Origin: a bacterium
GTDB lineage: Bacteria > Cyanobacteriota > Vampirovibrionia > Obscuribacterales > Obscuribacteraceae
Assembly: GCA_016124935.1 (NCBI GenBank)
Contig: WGMS01000028.1
Location: 62,001 to 126,000 of the forward strand
DNA length: 64,000 nt
Direction of reading: 5' to 3'
The notes below the pieces were generated by a model, which had not been told where the DNA came from, did no database searches, and saw nothing but the letters and a program-made list of their open reading frames with translations. Shown piece by piece: positions 34,891 through 43,601 of this stretch (the stretch's first letter is position 1; each line of letters starts with the position of its first letter). The position numbers and the translations under genes are program-made.

Positions 34891-37385
34891 AAGAGAAGAT
34901 AGAGAGATGGTTCGGCGCAAGAGGCTGGAGCCCTTTCCCTTTTCAGAGAGAGGTCTGGCAGAGTTATAGTGAAGGTGCAAGCGGCATGCTCTACAGCTCT
35001 ACCGGTTCCGGTAAAACTTATGCGGCTTTTTTAGCCCCTTTTTTTGAAGACGGTATTTCCTGCTCGGATAAAACTGGCGGCTTGAGAATACTCTGGATCA
35101 CACCCTTGCGCGCCCTGGCTAATGATCTGGCGGCCGCCATTGCTCTGCCTCTTGAAGAGATGGATGTGGGCTGGTCGGTTGAGGTCCGCTCCGGGGACAC
35201 GAGCTCTTATAGAAAGAAGAAGCAACTCAGTCGTCTGCCCGAGGTCTTGATCACCACTCCCGAGAGTATGACCCTTTTGCTATCCTACGAGGATACTCTG
35301 AAGAATCTTCAAACTCTGGATCTGGTGGTGGTGGACGAGTGGCATGAACTGGTGGGCACCAAACGCGGTGTACAAACGGAACTTTTGCTGGCTAGACTGA
35401 GAGCGATTCGCCCGCAAGTCAGAGTATGGGGATTATCGGCCACCCTGGGCAATGTCCGGCAGGCATTGTCGGTATTGCTGGGGGTGAGAGCTTCCAATTC
35501 TGCGATTGAGCCTGCTCTCGTTACCGCAGACACGCACTACGATCTTCATATAGAATCTCTCATTCCCGACCAGGTCGAACTCTTTCCCTGGGCAGGGCAT
35601 CTCAATACATTAATGGTGCCAGCGGTGGTGGAGGCTATAGAAAGTAACCAGTCGACTTTGCTGTTTACCAATACTCGCTCCCAGGCTGAGCGCTGGTACC
35701 AGGAGATTCTCAACCATAAAGATGATCTTGTCGGGTGCCTGGCTTTGCATCATGGTTCTCTCGATCCGGAGATTCGACACTGGGTGGAGAAGTCCATCAA
35801 TGGAGGGACGCTCAAGTGTGTTGTCTGCACATCCAGTCTTGACCTGGGGGTTGACTTTACCCCGGTCGATCATGTCATCCAGCTCGGCAGCCCCAAAGGG
35901 GTTGCCCGACTCTTGCAACGGAGTGGTCGCAGTGGCCATCGCCCGGGCCAGGACAGTCGTGTCACCTTTGTGCCCACCAATTGTCTCGAGCTTATAGAGT
36001 TATCCGCTTGCAGATTGGCTATAGAAGAGAAAAAACTGGAAGCGCGCACTCCTCTGGAGAAACCCCTGGACGTTTTGATTCAGCATCTGGTTACCATGGC
36101 TGCCGGTGGAGGCTTTCTGGAAAAGGAGCTTCTGGCGGAGGTAAGAACTACCCATGCCTATCGCGATCTCAGTGATGAAGAGTGGAAATGGACGCTTGAT
36201 TTTGTCCGGTTCGGAGGTAGCTGTCTGGGCGCTTATCCTGAGTACAGAAGAGTAGAACTGGATCGGGATAAGGAGCCCAATAAGTTTGTGGTCAGTAAGC
36301 CTGCCATAGCCAGGCGACATCGCATGTCTATCGGCACCATCACCAGTGACTCTTCCATGCAAGTCAGATTCTTGCAGGGTAAGACCCTGGGTGTGGTCGA
36401 AGAGTCCTTCATCTCCAAGCTCAAACGGGGTGACAATTTTATTTTCGGCGGTCGGGTGCTGGAGCTGGTCAGAGTAAGGGAGATGACGGCTTATGTGCGT
36501 GCTTCCCGGGGTAGACGCGCTTCTCTGGTCCGCTATATGGGTGGAAAAATGCCTCTATCCAGCGAACTTTCCCGCACCGTTCGCTTGCGAATCGCCCAGG
36601 CCGGCAAAGGAGTTTATGCCGACCGCGAGATGGAGGCGGTCAGACCGGTTCTCGAACTACAGAAGCTCTGGTCAAAGCTGCCGGCAGAAGATGAGATCTT
36701 GATTGAACAGGTAGAGACCCGGGAAGGCTCCCATCTTTTTTTCTTCCCCTTTGAAGGGCGTAATGTGCACGAGGGTCTCTCTGCCCTGATAGCCTATCGA
36801 ATCTGCCAGCAGGAGGAGACCACTATTACTATTTCGGTAAACGATTATGGATTCGAGCTGCTCAGCCCGACAAGGATTGAGTTGGATTTGGATAGACTGC
36901 GTGTTCTATTCTGTGGTGATGATCTCGATGAAGAGATTTTGAGAAGCATAAACGCCACCGAAATGGCTCGCCGACACTTTCGTGAGATTGCCAGGGTGGC
37001 AGGACTTGTTTTTCAAGGCTATCCTGGTGCCGGTAAGTCCACAAGGCAGATTCAGGCTTCTTCGGAACTATTCTTCGATGTCTTCAAAGAGTACGATCCC
37101 CAGAATCTTTTATTGCTTCAAGCAAGAAGAGAATTGCTTGCCGGTCAGCTCGAGTCTACCAGGCTGATCAAAGCTCTCGAAAGAATACGCTCATCTTCAT
37201 TTGTATTGATTCAACTGGATAAGCCATCACCTCTCTCTTTCCCTATCCTTGTGGATAGATTGAGAGAGAAGCTCTCTTCGGAGCGTTTCGAGACAAGATT
37301 GGCAAGGATGCAGCTGGCCATGGCTAAACACGCCGGATCTCTTTATGCTGGTTCGAGGAGAGCTAATTGCAAGATCAAGACATAG
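34887..37385 (+). CDS. Ligase-associated Lhr-like DEXH-box helicase
   Basis: 832 residues. Superfamily 2 helicase core with Walker A 'STGSGKTYAAFLAP', Walker B 'VVVDEWHELVG' (DEWH), motif III 'GLSATLGN', and motifs V-VI 'TSSLDLGVDFTPVDHV' and 'RLLQRSGRSGHRPG'. A Lhr-specific winged-helix and C-terminal region follows. In many bacteria this helicase is encoded with an MBL exonuclease, an ATP-dependent ligase and a PdeM phosphoesterase, and acts on RNA-DNA or damaged DNA ends. Exactly that gene set follows here. The start is coupled to the upstream SDR gene by a 4-bp overlap. Confidence 0.95.
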   Translation: MKEKIERWFGARGWSPFPFQREVWQSYSEGASGMLYSSTGSGKTYAAFLAPFFEDGISCSDKTGGLRILWITPLRALANDLAAAIALPLEEMDVGWSVEVRSGDTSSYRKKKQLSRLPEVLITTPESMTLLLSYEDTLKNLQTLDLVVVDEWHELVGTKRGVQTELLLARLRAIRPQVRVWGLSATLGNVRQALSVLLGVRASNSAIEPALVTADTHYDLHIESLIPDQVELFPWAGHLNTLMVPAVVEAIESNQSTLLFTNTRSQAERWYQEILNHKDDLVGCLALHHGSLDPEIRHWVEKSINGGTLKCVVCTSSLDLGVDFTPVDHVIQLGSPKGVARLLQRSGRSGHRPGQDSRVTFVPTNCLELIELSACRLAIEEKKLEARTPLEKPLDVLIQHLVTMAAGGGFLEKELLAEVRTTHAYRDLSDEEWKWTLDFVRFGGSCLGAYPEYRRVELDRDKEPNKFVVSKPAIARRHRMSIGTITSDSSMQVRFLQGKTLGVVEESFISKLKRGDNFIFGGRVLELVRVREMTAYVRASRGRRASLVRYMGGKMPLSSELSRTVRLRIAQAGKGVYADREMEAVRPVLELQKLWSKLPAEDEILIEQVETREGSHLFFFPFEGRNVHEGLSALIAYRICQQEETTITISVNDYGFELLSPTRIELDLDRLRVLFCGDDLDEEILRSINATEMARRHFREIARVAGLVFQGYPGAGKSTRQIQASSELFFDVFKEYDPQNLLLLQARRELLAGQLESTRLIKALERIRSSSFVLIQLDKPSPLSFPILVDRLREKLSSERFETRLARMQLAMAKHAGSLYAGSRRANCKIKT

Positions 37386-38050
37386 AATTTGCCGGAGAGA
37401 ACCTTTTGCTCATGGCTGAGCGGGTTATCTACTGGCCTGAAAGGTCGGCTCTTCTAGCTGCGGATGTTCATGTCGGCAAAGATACCACCTTCAGGCTTTC
37501 TGGAATCCCGGTGCCGGAGTCGGTGGTGGATGCTGATTTGGAGAGGCTCTCCCGAGCCATTACACGGACTGACGCCAGAGTCCTTATTTTGCTTGGTGAC
37601 TTTCAGCATGCCAGGTTGGGGATGACCGGACATACCGTAAAAAAAATACAGCGCTGGCGAGGGCAGTACCCCGGGCTTCGGGTCAAGTTGCTCGAAGGCA
37701 ATCACGAGAAGAGTAGTGGTGAAGTTCCTGAGTGCTGGAATTTCGAGCGCTTTGGCGAATCTATTCAGGAAGGACCGATAGCCCTGAGGCACCATCCGCC
37801 AGCTAAGAACAGGAGAATGAAGCCTACTATCTGCGGGCACCTGCATCCGGCAGTAAGGCTTTTTGGCAAGGGAGGACAGTCGGAGCGATTGCCCTGTTTC
37901 TATCTGGAGCGCAATCTGCTGGTGCTTCCAGCTTTCGGACGATTCACCGGGAGCAGTACCATAGACGCCTCAAAGGCTGTAGCCGTTTACGCGGTCACGG
38001 AAGAGGCGGTGATAAAATTTAAGGATCAGGCAACAGGAGCCGGGAGTTGA
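37367..38050 (+). CDS. pdeM: Ligase-associated DNA-damage-response endonuclease PdeM
   Basis: 227 residues, calcineurin-like metallophosphoesterase. Metal ligands are seen in order: Asp-x-His 'AADVHVGK', Asp 'ILLGDFQHAR', Asn-His 'LLEGNHEK', His '(L)RHHPP' and 'CGHLHPAV'. It is the third partner of the ligase-associated repair set. The TTG start lies inside the helicase gene (19-bp overlap), with AGGAG 6 nt upstream. Its stop overlaps the next ATG. Confidence 0.92.
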   Translation: MQDQDIEFAGENLLLMAERVIYWPERSALLAADVHVGKDTTFRLSGIPVPESVVDADLERLSRAITRTDARVLILLGDFQHARLGMTGHTVKKIQRWRGQYPGLRVKLLEGNHEKSSGEVPECWNFERFGESIQEGPIALRHHPPAKNRRMKPTICGHLHPAVRLFGKGGQSERLPCFYLERNLLVLPAFGRFTGSSTIDASKAVAVYAVTEEAVIKFKDQATGAGS

Positions 38051-39045
38051 TGGAACTGCTCAAGCTCAGCGATTCGGGGCTATACTGCGAAATCGGGAAT
38101 TTTTTCATCGACCCCTGGCGACCGGTAGATCGCGCTCTTATTACCCATGCCCACTCGGATCACGCCAGACCGGGCAGTCGCAGCTACTTGTGCCAGGCTG
38201 ATAGCGCACCGATAATGAGGCTACGTCTTGGTGAGGATGCCCGTATCGAGACCACCAGCTACGGTGAGACTACAACCATTAACGGTGTCAGCGTATCCTT
38301 CCATCCTGCCGGTCATATAATGGGCTCTGCTCAGATAAGGGTAGAGTATAAAGGTGAGGTTTTTGTTGTTTCCGGCGACTACAAGACAGATCCGGATCCT
38401 ACCTGTCTTCCTTTCGAGCCAGTTGTCTGTCATACATTCATTTCCGAGTCCACGTTCGGCTTGCCAGTTTATCAATGGCCCGAAAGCAAGAGGGTCTTTT
38501 CGGAGATAAACCGCTGGTGGTGCGCCAATAGAGATCAGGGCAAGACCTCTATACTCTTTGTCTATTCTCTGGGCAAAGCCCAGAGAGTGCTGCTTGGCAT
38601 CGATGCTTCAATCGGCGCTATCCATACCCATGGAGCGGTCGAGAATATCAACGAGATCTATCGAGAGTCCGGGGTGACTCTGCCTGTTACCCATCGAGTA
38701 AGCGGTGAAAGAAAGGATGATTGGCGCGGAGCACTTATACTGGCGCCACCGTCTGCGCATCAGTCCGCCTGGGTAAAGAAATTCGGTTCGGTTTCCACCG
38801 GATTCGCTTCCGGCTGGATGAGAATAAGAGGGGCAAGACGGCGTCGTTCGGTGGACAGGGGTTTTGTTCTCTCTGATCATGCCGACTGGAGAGGTCTGAA
38901 CAGTGCCATAGAAGGCAGTGGCGCCGCCACCGTACTTCTCACCCACGGTTATACCTCGGCCATGGTGCGTAATTTGACTGAAAAAGGGCTTGATGCCAGG
39001 ACCCTTGCCACAGAATATGCTGCCGACGAGAACGGGGGCGAGTAG
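38050..39045 (+). CDS. Ligase-associated MBL-fold DNA exonuclease
   Basis: 331 residues, metallo-beta-lactamase/beta-CASP-type nuclease. The zinc motif 'ITHAHSDHARPGS', the Asp of 'VVSGDYKTDPDP', 'FISESTFGLP' and the distal 'LSDHADWRGL' and 'LTHGYTSAM' are all present. It is expected to trim 3' ends before sealing. ATG at 38050 overlaps the pdeM stop (TGATG). A TTG one codon upstream is possible. Confidence 0.93.
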   Translation: MELLKLSDSGLYCEIGNFFIDPWRPVDRALITHAHSDHARPGSRSYLCQADSAPIMRLRLGEDARIETTSYGETTTINGVSVSFHPAGHIMGSAQIRVEYKGEVFVVSGDYKTDPDPTCLPFEPVVCHTFISESTFGLPVYQWPESKRVFSEINRWWCANRDQGKTSILFVYSLGKAQRVLLGIDASIGAIHTHGAVENINEIYRESGVTLPVTHRVSGERKDDWRGALILAPPSAHQSAWVKKFGSVSTGFASGWMRIRGARRRRSVDRGFVLSDHADWRGLNSAIEGSGAATVLLTHGYTSAMVRNLTEKGLDARTLATEYAADENGGE

Positions 39046-39048
39046 CCG

Positions 39049-40650
39049 GTGCAAAGCTTTACACGACTTTATATGCGGCTTGATCAGACTAATAAAACCA
39101 CCGAGAAGGTGGATGCTCTGGTGTCTTATTTTAAAGTCGCCGACAGTGCAGATGCCGCCTGGGCAATCTACTTTCTCTGCGGCAAGAAGCCGCGTCGCCT
39201 CGTAAAGACCTCGTTGCTTCGGACCTGGGCGGCAGAGGTTGCCGGCATGAGCGACTGGTTGTTTGCAGAGTGCTATGACTCGGTTGGCGATCTGGCCGAG
39301 ACCATCGCTTTGATTTTGCCTGAGAGTGAACGAAGTCTGGATATGCCTTTGCATCTGGTAGTCGGTGAAAAATTGCTCCGGTTGCGTAGCCTTTCTGAGA
39401 GCGAAATTAGAGCTAGCATCCTCACTAGCTGGGACGAAATGGATGCCGGTCAGCGATTTATATTCAACAAACTTCTTACCGGCGCATTTAGAGTTGGCGT
39501 CTCCCAGAGTCTTGTCACCCGTGCCCTGGGTAAAGTGGCTTCTTTAGAGCCCCAGGTCATTGCTCATCGCTTAATGGGCCACTGGGAGGCGACTCCTGAT
39601 TTTTATCGAGCCCTGATTGCAGAAAAGACCGATGACACCGACCGCAGTCGTCCCTATCCTTTCTATCTAGCCCATCCTCTGGAGGGTCAGCTTGCCAACT
39701 TGGGCGAGCCGTCCGACTGGTCTGCCGAATGGAAGTGGGATGGTATCAGAGCTCAGTTAGTTCGCCGCCAGGCAGATACCTATATCTGGTCCCGGGGGGA
39801 GGAGCTTGTGACGGAACAATTTCCCGAGTTGGCGTTAGCGGCTCGCAGCCTTCCCGATGGCACCGTCATCGATGGCGAAATAATCTGCTGGAGTGAAGGC
39901 CGGGTTATGCCGTTCTCTACCTTGCAGCGCAGACTGGGCCGCAAACGAGTCGGAAAGACTCTATTAAAAGAGGCTCCCGTGGCTATGATGGCATACGATC
40001 TGATTGAGTTTGCCGGAGAGGACATACGAGAAAAGCCTTTTGAGTCGAGGAGGGCGTTGCTCAGGCAAATCACCGCCGGTGGTTTTTTTCAAGACATCTT
40101 CATGGTCAGCCCCTCTTTAGATTTCGCTTCCTGGGAAGAGTTGGTAGATCTGAGGCAGGGCAGCCGTGACCGAGCCGAAGGAGCGGTTGAGGGTCTGATG
40201 CTGAAGCGACTGCAGTCGCCTTATCGAGTCGGACGTCAGCGCGGCGACTGGTGGAAGTGGAAAGTCGACCCTTATTCCATCGACGCGGTGCTTGTCTATG
40301 CCCAGCGAGGGCACGGTAGGCGCGCCAGCCTTTATAGCGACTACACTTTTGCCGTCTGGGAAGAGGACAAACTGGTCCCTTTTGCAAAGGCCTATTCGGG
40401 GCTTACCGACGAAGAGATTCGGCAAGTCGATGCCTTTGTGAAGCGGAATACCTTAGAACGGTTTGGTCCGGTGCGGGTGGTCAAACCGGAGCTGGTTTTC
40501 GAACTGGCTTTTGAAGGCATTCAAGAGTCGAATCGCCACAAGTCCGGAATCGCCGTCAGATTTCCCCGGATGAGCCGCTGGCGCAAAGACAAACCGGCTC
40601 AGGAAGCTAACAGTCTGGCTGAAGTCAAGGCTTTGATTTCAGAAGCTTGA
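39049..40650 (+). CDS. ATP-dependent DNA ligase (ligase-associated repair cluster)
   Basis: 533 residues. The N-terminal DNA-binding domain (about 1-200) precedes the nucleotidyl-transferase core with the adenylated Lys229 in 'EWKWDGIRAQ', motif III 'DGEIICW', motif IV 'EGLMLKR' and motif V 'WWKWKVDP', and an OB-fold C-terminus. It seals nicks with ATP and is an accessory to the NAD-dependent replicative ligase. The GTG start lies 3 bp after the exonuclease gene, so all four repair genes are one operon. Domain order and length match the family. Confidence 0.95.
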   Translation: MQSFTRLYMRLDQTNKTTEKVDALVSYFKVADSADAAWAIYFLCGKKPRRLVKTSLLRTWAAEVAGMSDWLFAECYDSVGDLAETIALILPESERSLDMPLHLVVGEKLLRLRSLSESEIRASILTSWDEMDAGQRFIFNKLLTGAFRVGVSQSLVTRALGKVASLEPQVIAHRLMGHWEATPDFYRALIAEKTDDTDRSRPYPFYLAHPLEGQLANLGEPSDWSAEWKWDGIRAQLVRRQADTYIWSRGEELVTEQFPELALAARSLPDGTVIDGEIICWSEGRVMPFSTLQRRLGRKRVGKTLLKEAPVAMMAYDLIEFAGEDIREKPFESRRALLRQITAGGFFQDIFMVSPSLDFASWEELVDLRQGSRDRAEGAVEGLMLKRLQSPYRVGRQRGDWWKWKVDPYSIDAVLVYAQRGHGRRASLYSDYTFAVWEEDKLVPFAKAYSGLTDEEIRQVDAFVKRNTLERFGPVRVVKPELVFELAFEGIQESNRHKSGIAVRFPRMSRWRKDKPAQEANSLAEVKALISEA

Positions 40651-40702
40651 CAGCAGCTATTTGTTCACCGGAAGTACAGATTTTTGCCAGATTATGGTGA
40701 TC

Positions 40703-41302
40703 ATGAAAGATTCGCCGTTAAACTCCCGAAGAGATCTGGTCATTCTGGTCGATGAAGATGACCGCGAACTCGGTCTTGCCGACAAGCTCATCGTTCATAG
40801 GCAGGGCTTGCTTCATCGGGCGGTTTCGGTTTTTCTCTTCAACGCTAGCGGTGAAATACTTATGCAGCGCCGGGCTCGGTCGAAGTATCATTCTCCCGAT
40901 TTATTGAGCAATAGCTGCTGTACTCATCCTCTAGAGGGTGAGTACACAGCCGAAGCGGGTGTAAGAAGGCTGCAAGAAGAGCTGGGTGTCGCCAAGGTCG
41001 CGCTGCAATCAGCAGGCCATGCCATATATCGTCTGGAACTCGGAAATGGGATGATCGAGCATGAGCTGGATCATTTATTTACAGGCTTCTACGACGGCGC
41101 TTTTGATCCAGATCCTTATGAAGTCAGCGAAGTGGTCTGGCAAGATTTCAACAAAGTGCACAAAGACATAGTCATGCATCCCGAGTCCTATACAGCCTGG
41201 TTCAGAATACTACTACCGGCGGTTTTTGAGGCTGTGGATATTTCTACTGGAAGTCTTCGGGAACCAGTAAGTCTCCGTCACGCAGTTTCTTCCGGCAAAT
41301 AG
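40703..41302 (+). CDS. idi: Isopentenyl-diphosphate delta-isomerase, type I
   Basis: 199 residues from the ATG at 40703. Nudix-fold isomerase that interconverts IPP and DMAPP for isoprenoid, carotenoid and quinone synthesis. The catalytic Cys is in 'SNSCCTHP', the Glu in 'EHELDHLFTG', and the Nudix-like box is 'AGVRRLQEELGV'. An upstream in-frame ATG at 40661 is possible but adds non-family residues. Its last 59 bp overlap the convergent FeS-photolyase gene, which shortens the room for separate terminators. Confidence 0.92.
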   Translation: MKDSPLNSRRDLVILVDEDDRELGLADKLIVHRQGLLHRAVSVFLFNASGEILMQRRARSKYHSPDLLSNSCCTHPLEGEYTAEAGVRRLQEELGVAKVALQSAGHAIYRLELGNGMIEHELDHLFTGFYDGAFDPDPYEVSEVVWQDFNKVHKDIVMHPESYTAWFRILLPAVFEAVDISTGSLREPVSLRHAVSSGK

Positions 41303-42899
41303 AATACGTTTTTAGATCGAGCTCTTTGTCGGCATCGGATCTTTTGGCCAGACTGTTGAGCGGCATGAATAACCTTCGGGTCTCTTCCAGCTTAGACCTA
41401 TGTCTGTTTAAAAATGCCCAGTAAAGTCTGCCTATGGGGCAGTTCTTCTTAGGATCGAACTTGCAGCCTCCACAAAAGTCGCTCATCTTGTTTATATAAT
41501 TCGAACCTGCCACGTAGGGTTTTGTGGTCATCAGGTCGCCGGTGGCATGGGTGCCCATACCGAGCACATTCGGCTCTACCACCCAGTCCCAGGCATCAGA
41601 GTAAGCTACCCAGAACCAATCGGTCAGTTCGCGAGGCGATAGGTCCAGCAAGGTGGCTATATTAGATAGCACCATCAGCCGGGTTATGTGGTGGCTGTAT
41701 CCTTCTGACCAGACATTCGCCACCACGGTATCCAGGCAATTCAATCCGCTTTTCTCTCCCCAGTAGGCCGCAGGTAGTGGGTTATCCGCTTTGAAATAAT
41801 CCGGGCAGGCACCACCGTCTACTCCAGGGTCGGGTTCACTGCCGCTATCTTCAGTCCAGGCTTCTTTCGTCCAGTTGCTGTAGCCACCGTCTCCGGGGCG
41901 ATCCGCGCAGGATGTAGCCTTCAGTTTTCTAAAGCCGTCGGTAGCCCGGTGAATTTGATAGACGAACTCTCGCCAGCCTAGAACCTGACGAATAAAGCCT
42001 TCTTTACTGTTCAGAGAGATATCCAGCTCAGATACGTCGTGCACCACCCTCGATGGTAGCAGTCGATGAAGGTTCATCAGTGCCGATATTCTTGTGTGAA
42101 AGATGCCGGTAGATTTCGTAGACATGGCGTCTTCATAGGGACCGAAATTCTCCATACAGTTGTCCAGGCACCATTGCCAGTACTGCTCAACTTCTTCCAG
42201 GCTTGCCGGCAGCGAACCTTCATCAATGTCACCTGGATGCCGTGCGAATCTTTCCGCTATCAAATTCAATACTGCCTGTTTCAGATCATCGACGGCAAAA
42301 GAAGGTGGTGTCGGAGCTGCCGGCTCTCCATGCCAGGGTCTTCTATTATCCGGGTCGAAGCTGTATTTGCCTCCGCGGGGAGAGCCGGCGTCCATGAGAA
42401 TGCCGGTTCGTTTACGGACATGTTGATAGAATCGGTCCATTCGCCACTTGTCGCCGGTTCGCGCGGCATTCATGTCGTCAGAATTAGTGAGCCAGCCTTC
42501 GTGGGGGACAACTTTCAGATCTCCTTTTGCAATCAGAGAAGAGAGCTCCGCTCGCATCTCTCTTTCTGCTGCTTCCATCATGGTCAAAGACGATGGGCCA
42601 AGAACATCGATTGATTCTCTCAGACATTCGACGAAGTTAGATTCGGTGATAAGATAACGAACTCTGCGACCGCTCGCAGCCTGTTCCAGGGCGAAATTTC
42701 TTTGATTGGTCAAAACCAGGGCGAGTTTCTGTTTATGATACGGTCGCCTGGAAAAATAGCGATGATTCTCTATTAATAGCAATGGTCTATTGTTTTGCAG
42801 CAAGCTGAAGGCGTCATTGAGCTGGTCGTGGGCAAGGAAAACCCAGTCTGTCGAGCCAGTGGACTCTATATTGAAATCGGATATCTTCTGTTTAAACAT
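41244..42899 (-). CDS. Iron-sulfur bacterial cryptochrome/(6-4) photolyase
   Basis: 551 residues of the COG3046/FeS-BCP group, which repairs (6-4) photoproducts with FAD, a lumazine-type antenna and a 4Fe-4S cluster. Candidate cluster ligands are Cys in 'KSGLNCLDTVV' and Cys-x2-Cys-x7-Cys in 'FCGGCKFDPKKNCPIG'. The last gap is shorter than the 12 residues known in Agrobacterium PhrB. The FAD region has 'GWREFVYQIHR', 'GYSHHITRLMVLSNIATL' and 'WVVEPNVLGMG'. Together with phrB the cell should repair both major UV lesions. It overlaps idi by 59 bp at the 3' end. Confidence 0.92.
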   Translation of the reverse strand: MFKQKISDFNIESTGSTDWVFLAHDQLNDAFSLLQNNRPLLLIENHRYFSRRPYHKQKLALVLTNQRNFALEQAASGRRVRYLITESNFVECLRESIDVLGPSSLTMMEAAEREMRAELSSLIAKGDLKVVPHEGWLTNSDDMNAARTGDKWRMDRFYQHVRKRTGILMDAGSPRGGKYSFDPDNRRPWHGEPAAPTPPSFAVDDLKQAVLNLIAERFARHPGDIDEGSLPASLEEVEQYWQWCLDNCMENFGPYEDAMSTKSTGIFHTRISALMNLHRLLPSRVVHDVSELDISLNSKEGFIRQVLGWREFVYQIHRATDGFRKLKATSCADRPGDGGYSNWTKEAWTEDSGSEPDPGVDGGACPDYFKADNPLPAAYWGEKSGLNCLDTVVANVWSEGYSHHITRLMVLSNIATLLDLSPRELTDWFWVAYSDAWDWVVEPNVLGMGTHATGDLMTTKPYVAGSNYINKMSDFCGGCKFDPKKNCPIGRLYWAFLNRHRSKLEETRRLFMPLNSLAKRSDADKELDLKTYSICRKKLRDGDLLVPEDFQ

Positions 42900-43008
42900 T
42901 TCTGTAGATTATCCTAAATTTCATGTTCATCTTGTGACCGTGAAAGTTTCTAGAACTACTAAAAGATGCGTCGGATAAAATTATGATACCATATGCGGTG
43001 CCGCGCCC

Positions 43009-43037
43009 TTGACAGGCAGGGGGCTCTGTGTTATTAT
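43009..43037 (+). promoter_or_regulatory. Consensus sigma-70 promoter
   Basis: TTGACA (43009-43014), exactly 17 bp, then TATTAT (43032-43037): the best housekeeping promoter in the window. Transcription should start near 43044, about 245 nt before the next start codon. Confidence 0.8.
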
Positions 43038-43043
43038 AGTAGG

Positions 43044-43290
43044 GCAGACTATGGAGACTTTGAGCAAGTGCGCGGGCGATCCCCGGCGCCGGATCTTTCG
43101 TGTCAAATTTTAATCAATGAGAGAAAGAGAAGTTTCCGACAGTAGAACGGTCCGCATTGTGGTCAAGTGGAGGTGGTTAAGTGTTCTACATTTACCGAGA
43201 ACGGCTATTCTTTTCCGGTCATAGCTCTCATCCCACCTAGCGTCCGGACTTCTATGTAAGTAACTGTTAGAAGTCTAGATGAGGTATTTG
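43044..43290 (+). ncRNA. Structured leader RNA or small RNA of unknown class
   Basis: No ORF covers this stretch. It contains many exact complements: GATCC/GGATC around 43078-43095, GTAGAAC (43142-43148) with GTTCTAC (about 43183-43189), GTCCG (about 43150) with CGGAC (about 43245), AGGTGG (43171-43176) with CCACCT (about 43233-43238), ACCG/CGGT around 43194-43219, and an 8-bp hairpin GACTTCTA/TAGAAGTC (about 43247-43275) ending just before the GAGG ribosome-binding site. The GTAGAAC pairing excludes the nested GTCCG/AGGTGG pairing, so two folds compete. I match it to no known riboswitch, 6S, tmRNA, SRP or RNase P RNA. Confidence 0.5.
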
Positions 43291-43581
43291 ATGAGTAACG
43301 GAACAAATAAGATTTTCAATGTTATACATGGTTGTCGGGTTTTCTTGAAATGGCTTCACCGAGAGGATGGGGTCGAGATTAAACAAATGCCCGAAGAGTA
43401 TAAAACAGATTGCAAGAAGTTGCTGGATCTGGGCATCGTCTATAAGCGGAACAACCGTACCCTCGGTATTCGCTGGCAGCGTTTGCGCAGGCTGGTGGAG
43501 AGGAATGGTGAGTCTGTCCCCTACGACGCTGATGAGCTATTGAGCTATGTCTGCCGTCCCGCTCTTTCTGCTTCTGTCTAG
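43291..43581 (+). CDS. Small basic protein of unknown function
   Basis: 96 residues, rich in Lys and Arg, helical with possible winged-helix character ('EEYKTDCKKLLDLGIVYKRN', 'LGIRWQRLRRLVERNGESVP'). It may bind nucleic acid; no family is recognised. ATG at 43291 has GAGG 6 nt upstream and is preferred to the ATG at 43279. It is driven by a consensus promoter through a long structured leader, so it is probably well expressed but controlled. It is convergent with the first kinase gene. Confidence 0.65.
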   Translation: MSNGTNKIFNVIHGCRVFLKWLHREDGVEIKQMPEEYKTDCKKLLDLGIVYKRNNRTLGIRWQRLRRLVERNGESVPYDADELLSYVCRPALSASV

Positions 43582-43601
43582 TCAGAATTAGAATCTGAAA
43601 T

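Noticed and set aside
43044-43290. 6S, tmRNA, RNase P or SRP RNA
   Set aside because: None of the conserved sequence signatures of those RNAs was recognised; kept as an unassigned structured RNA.
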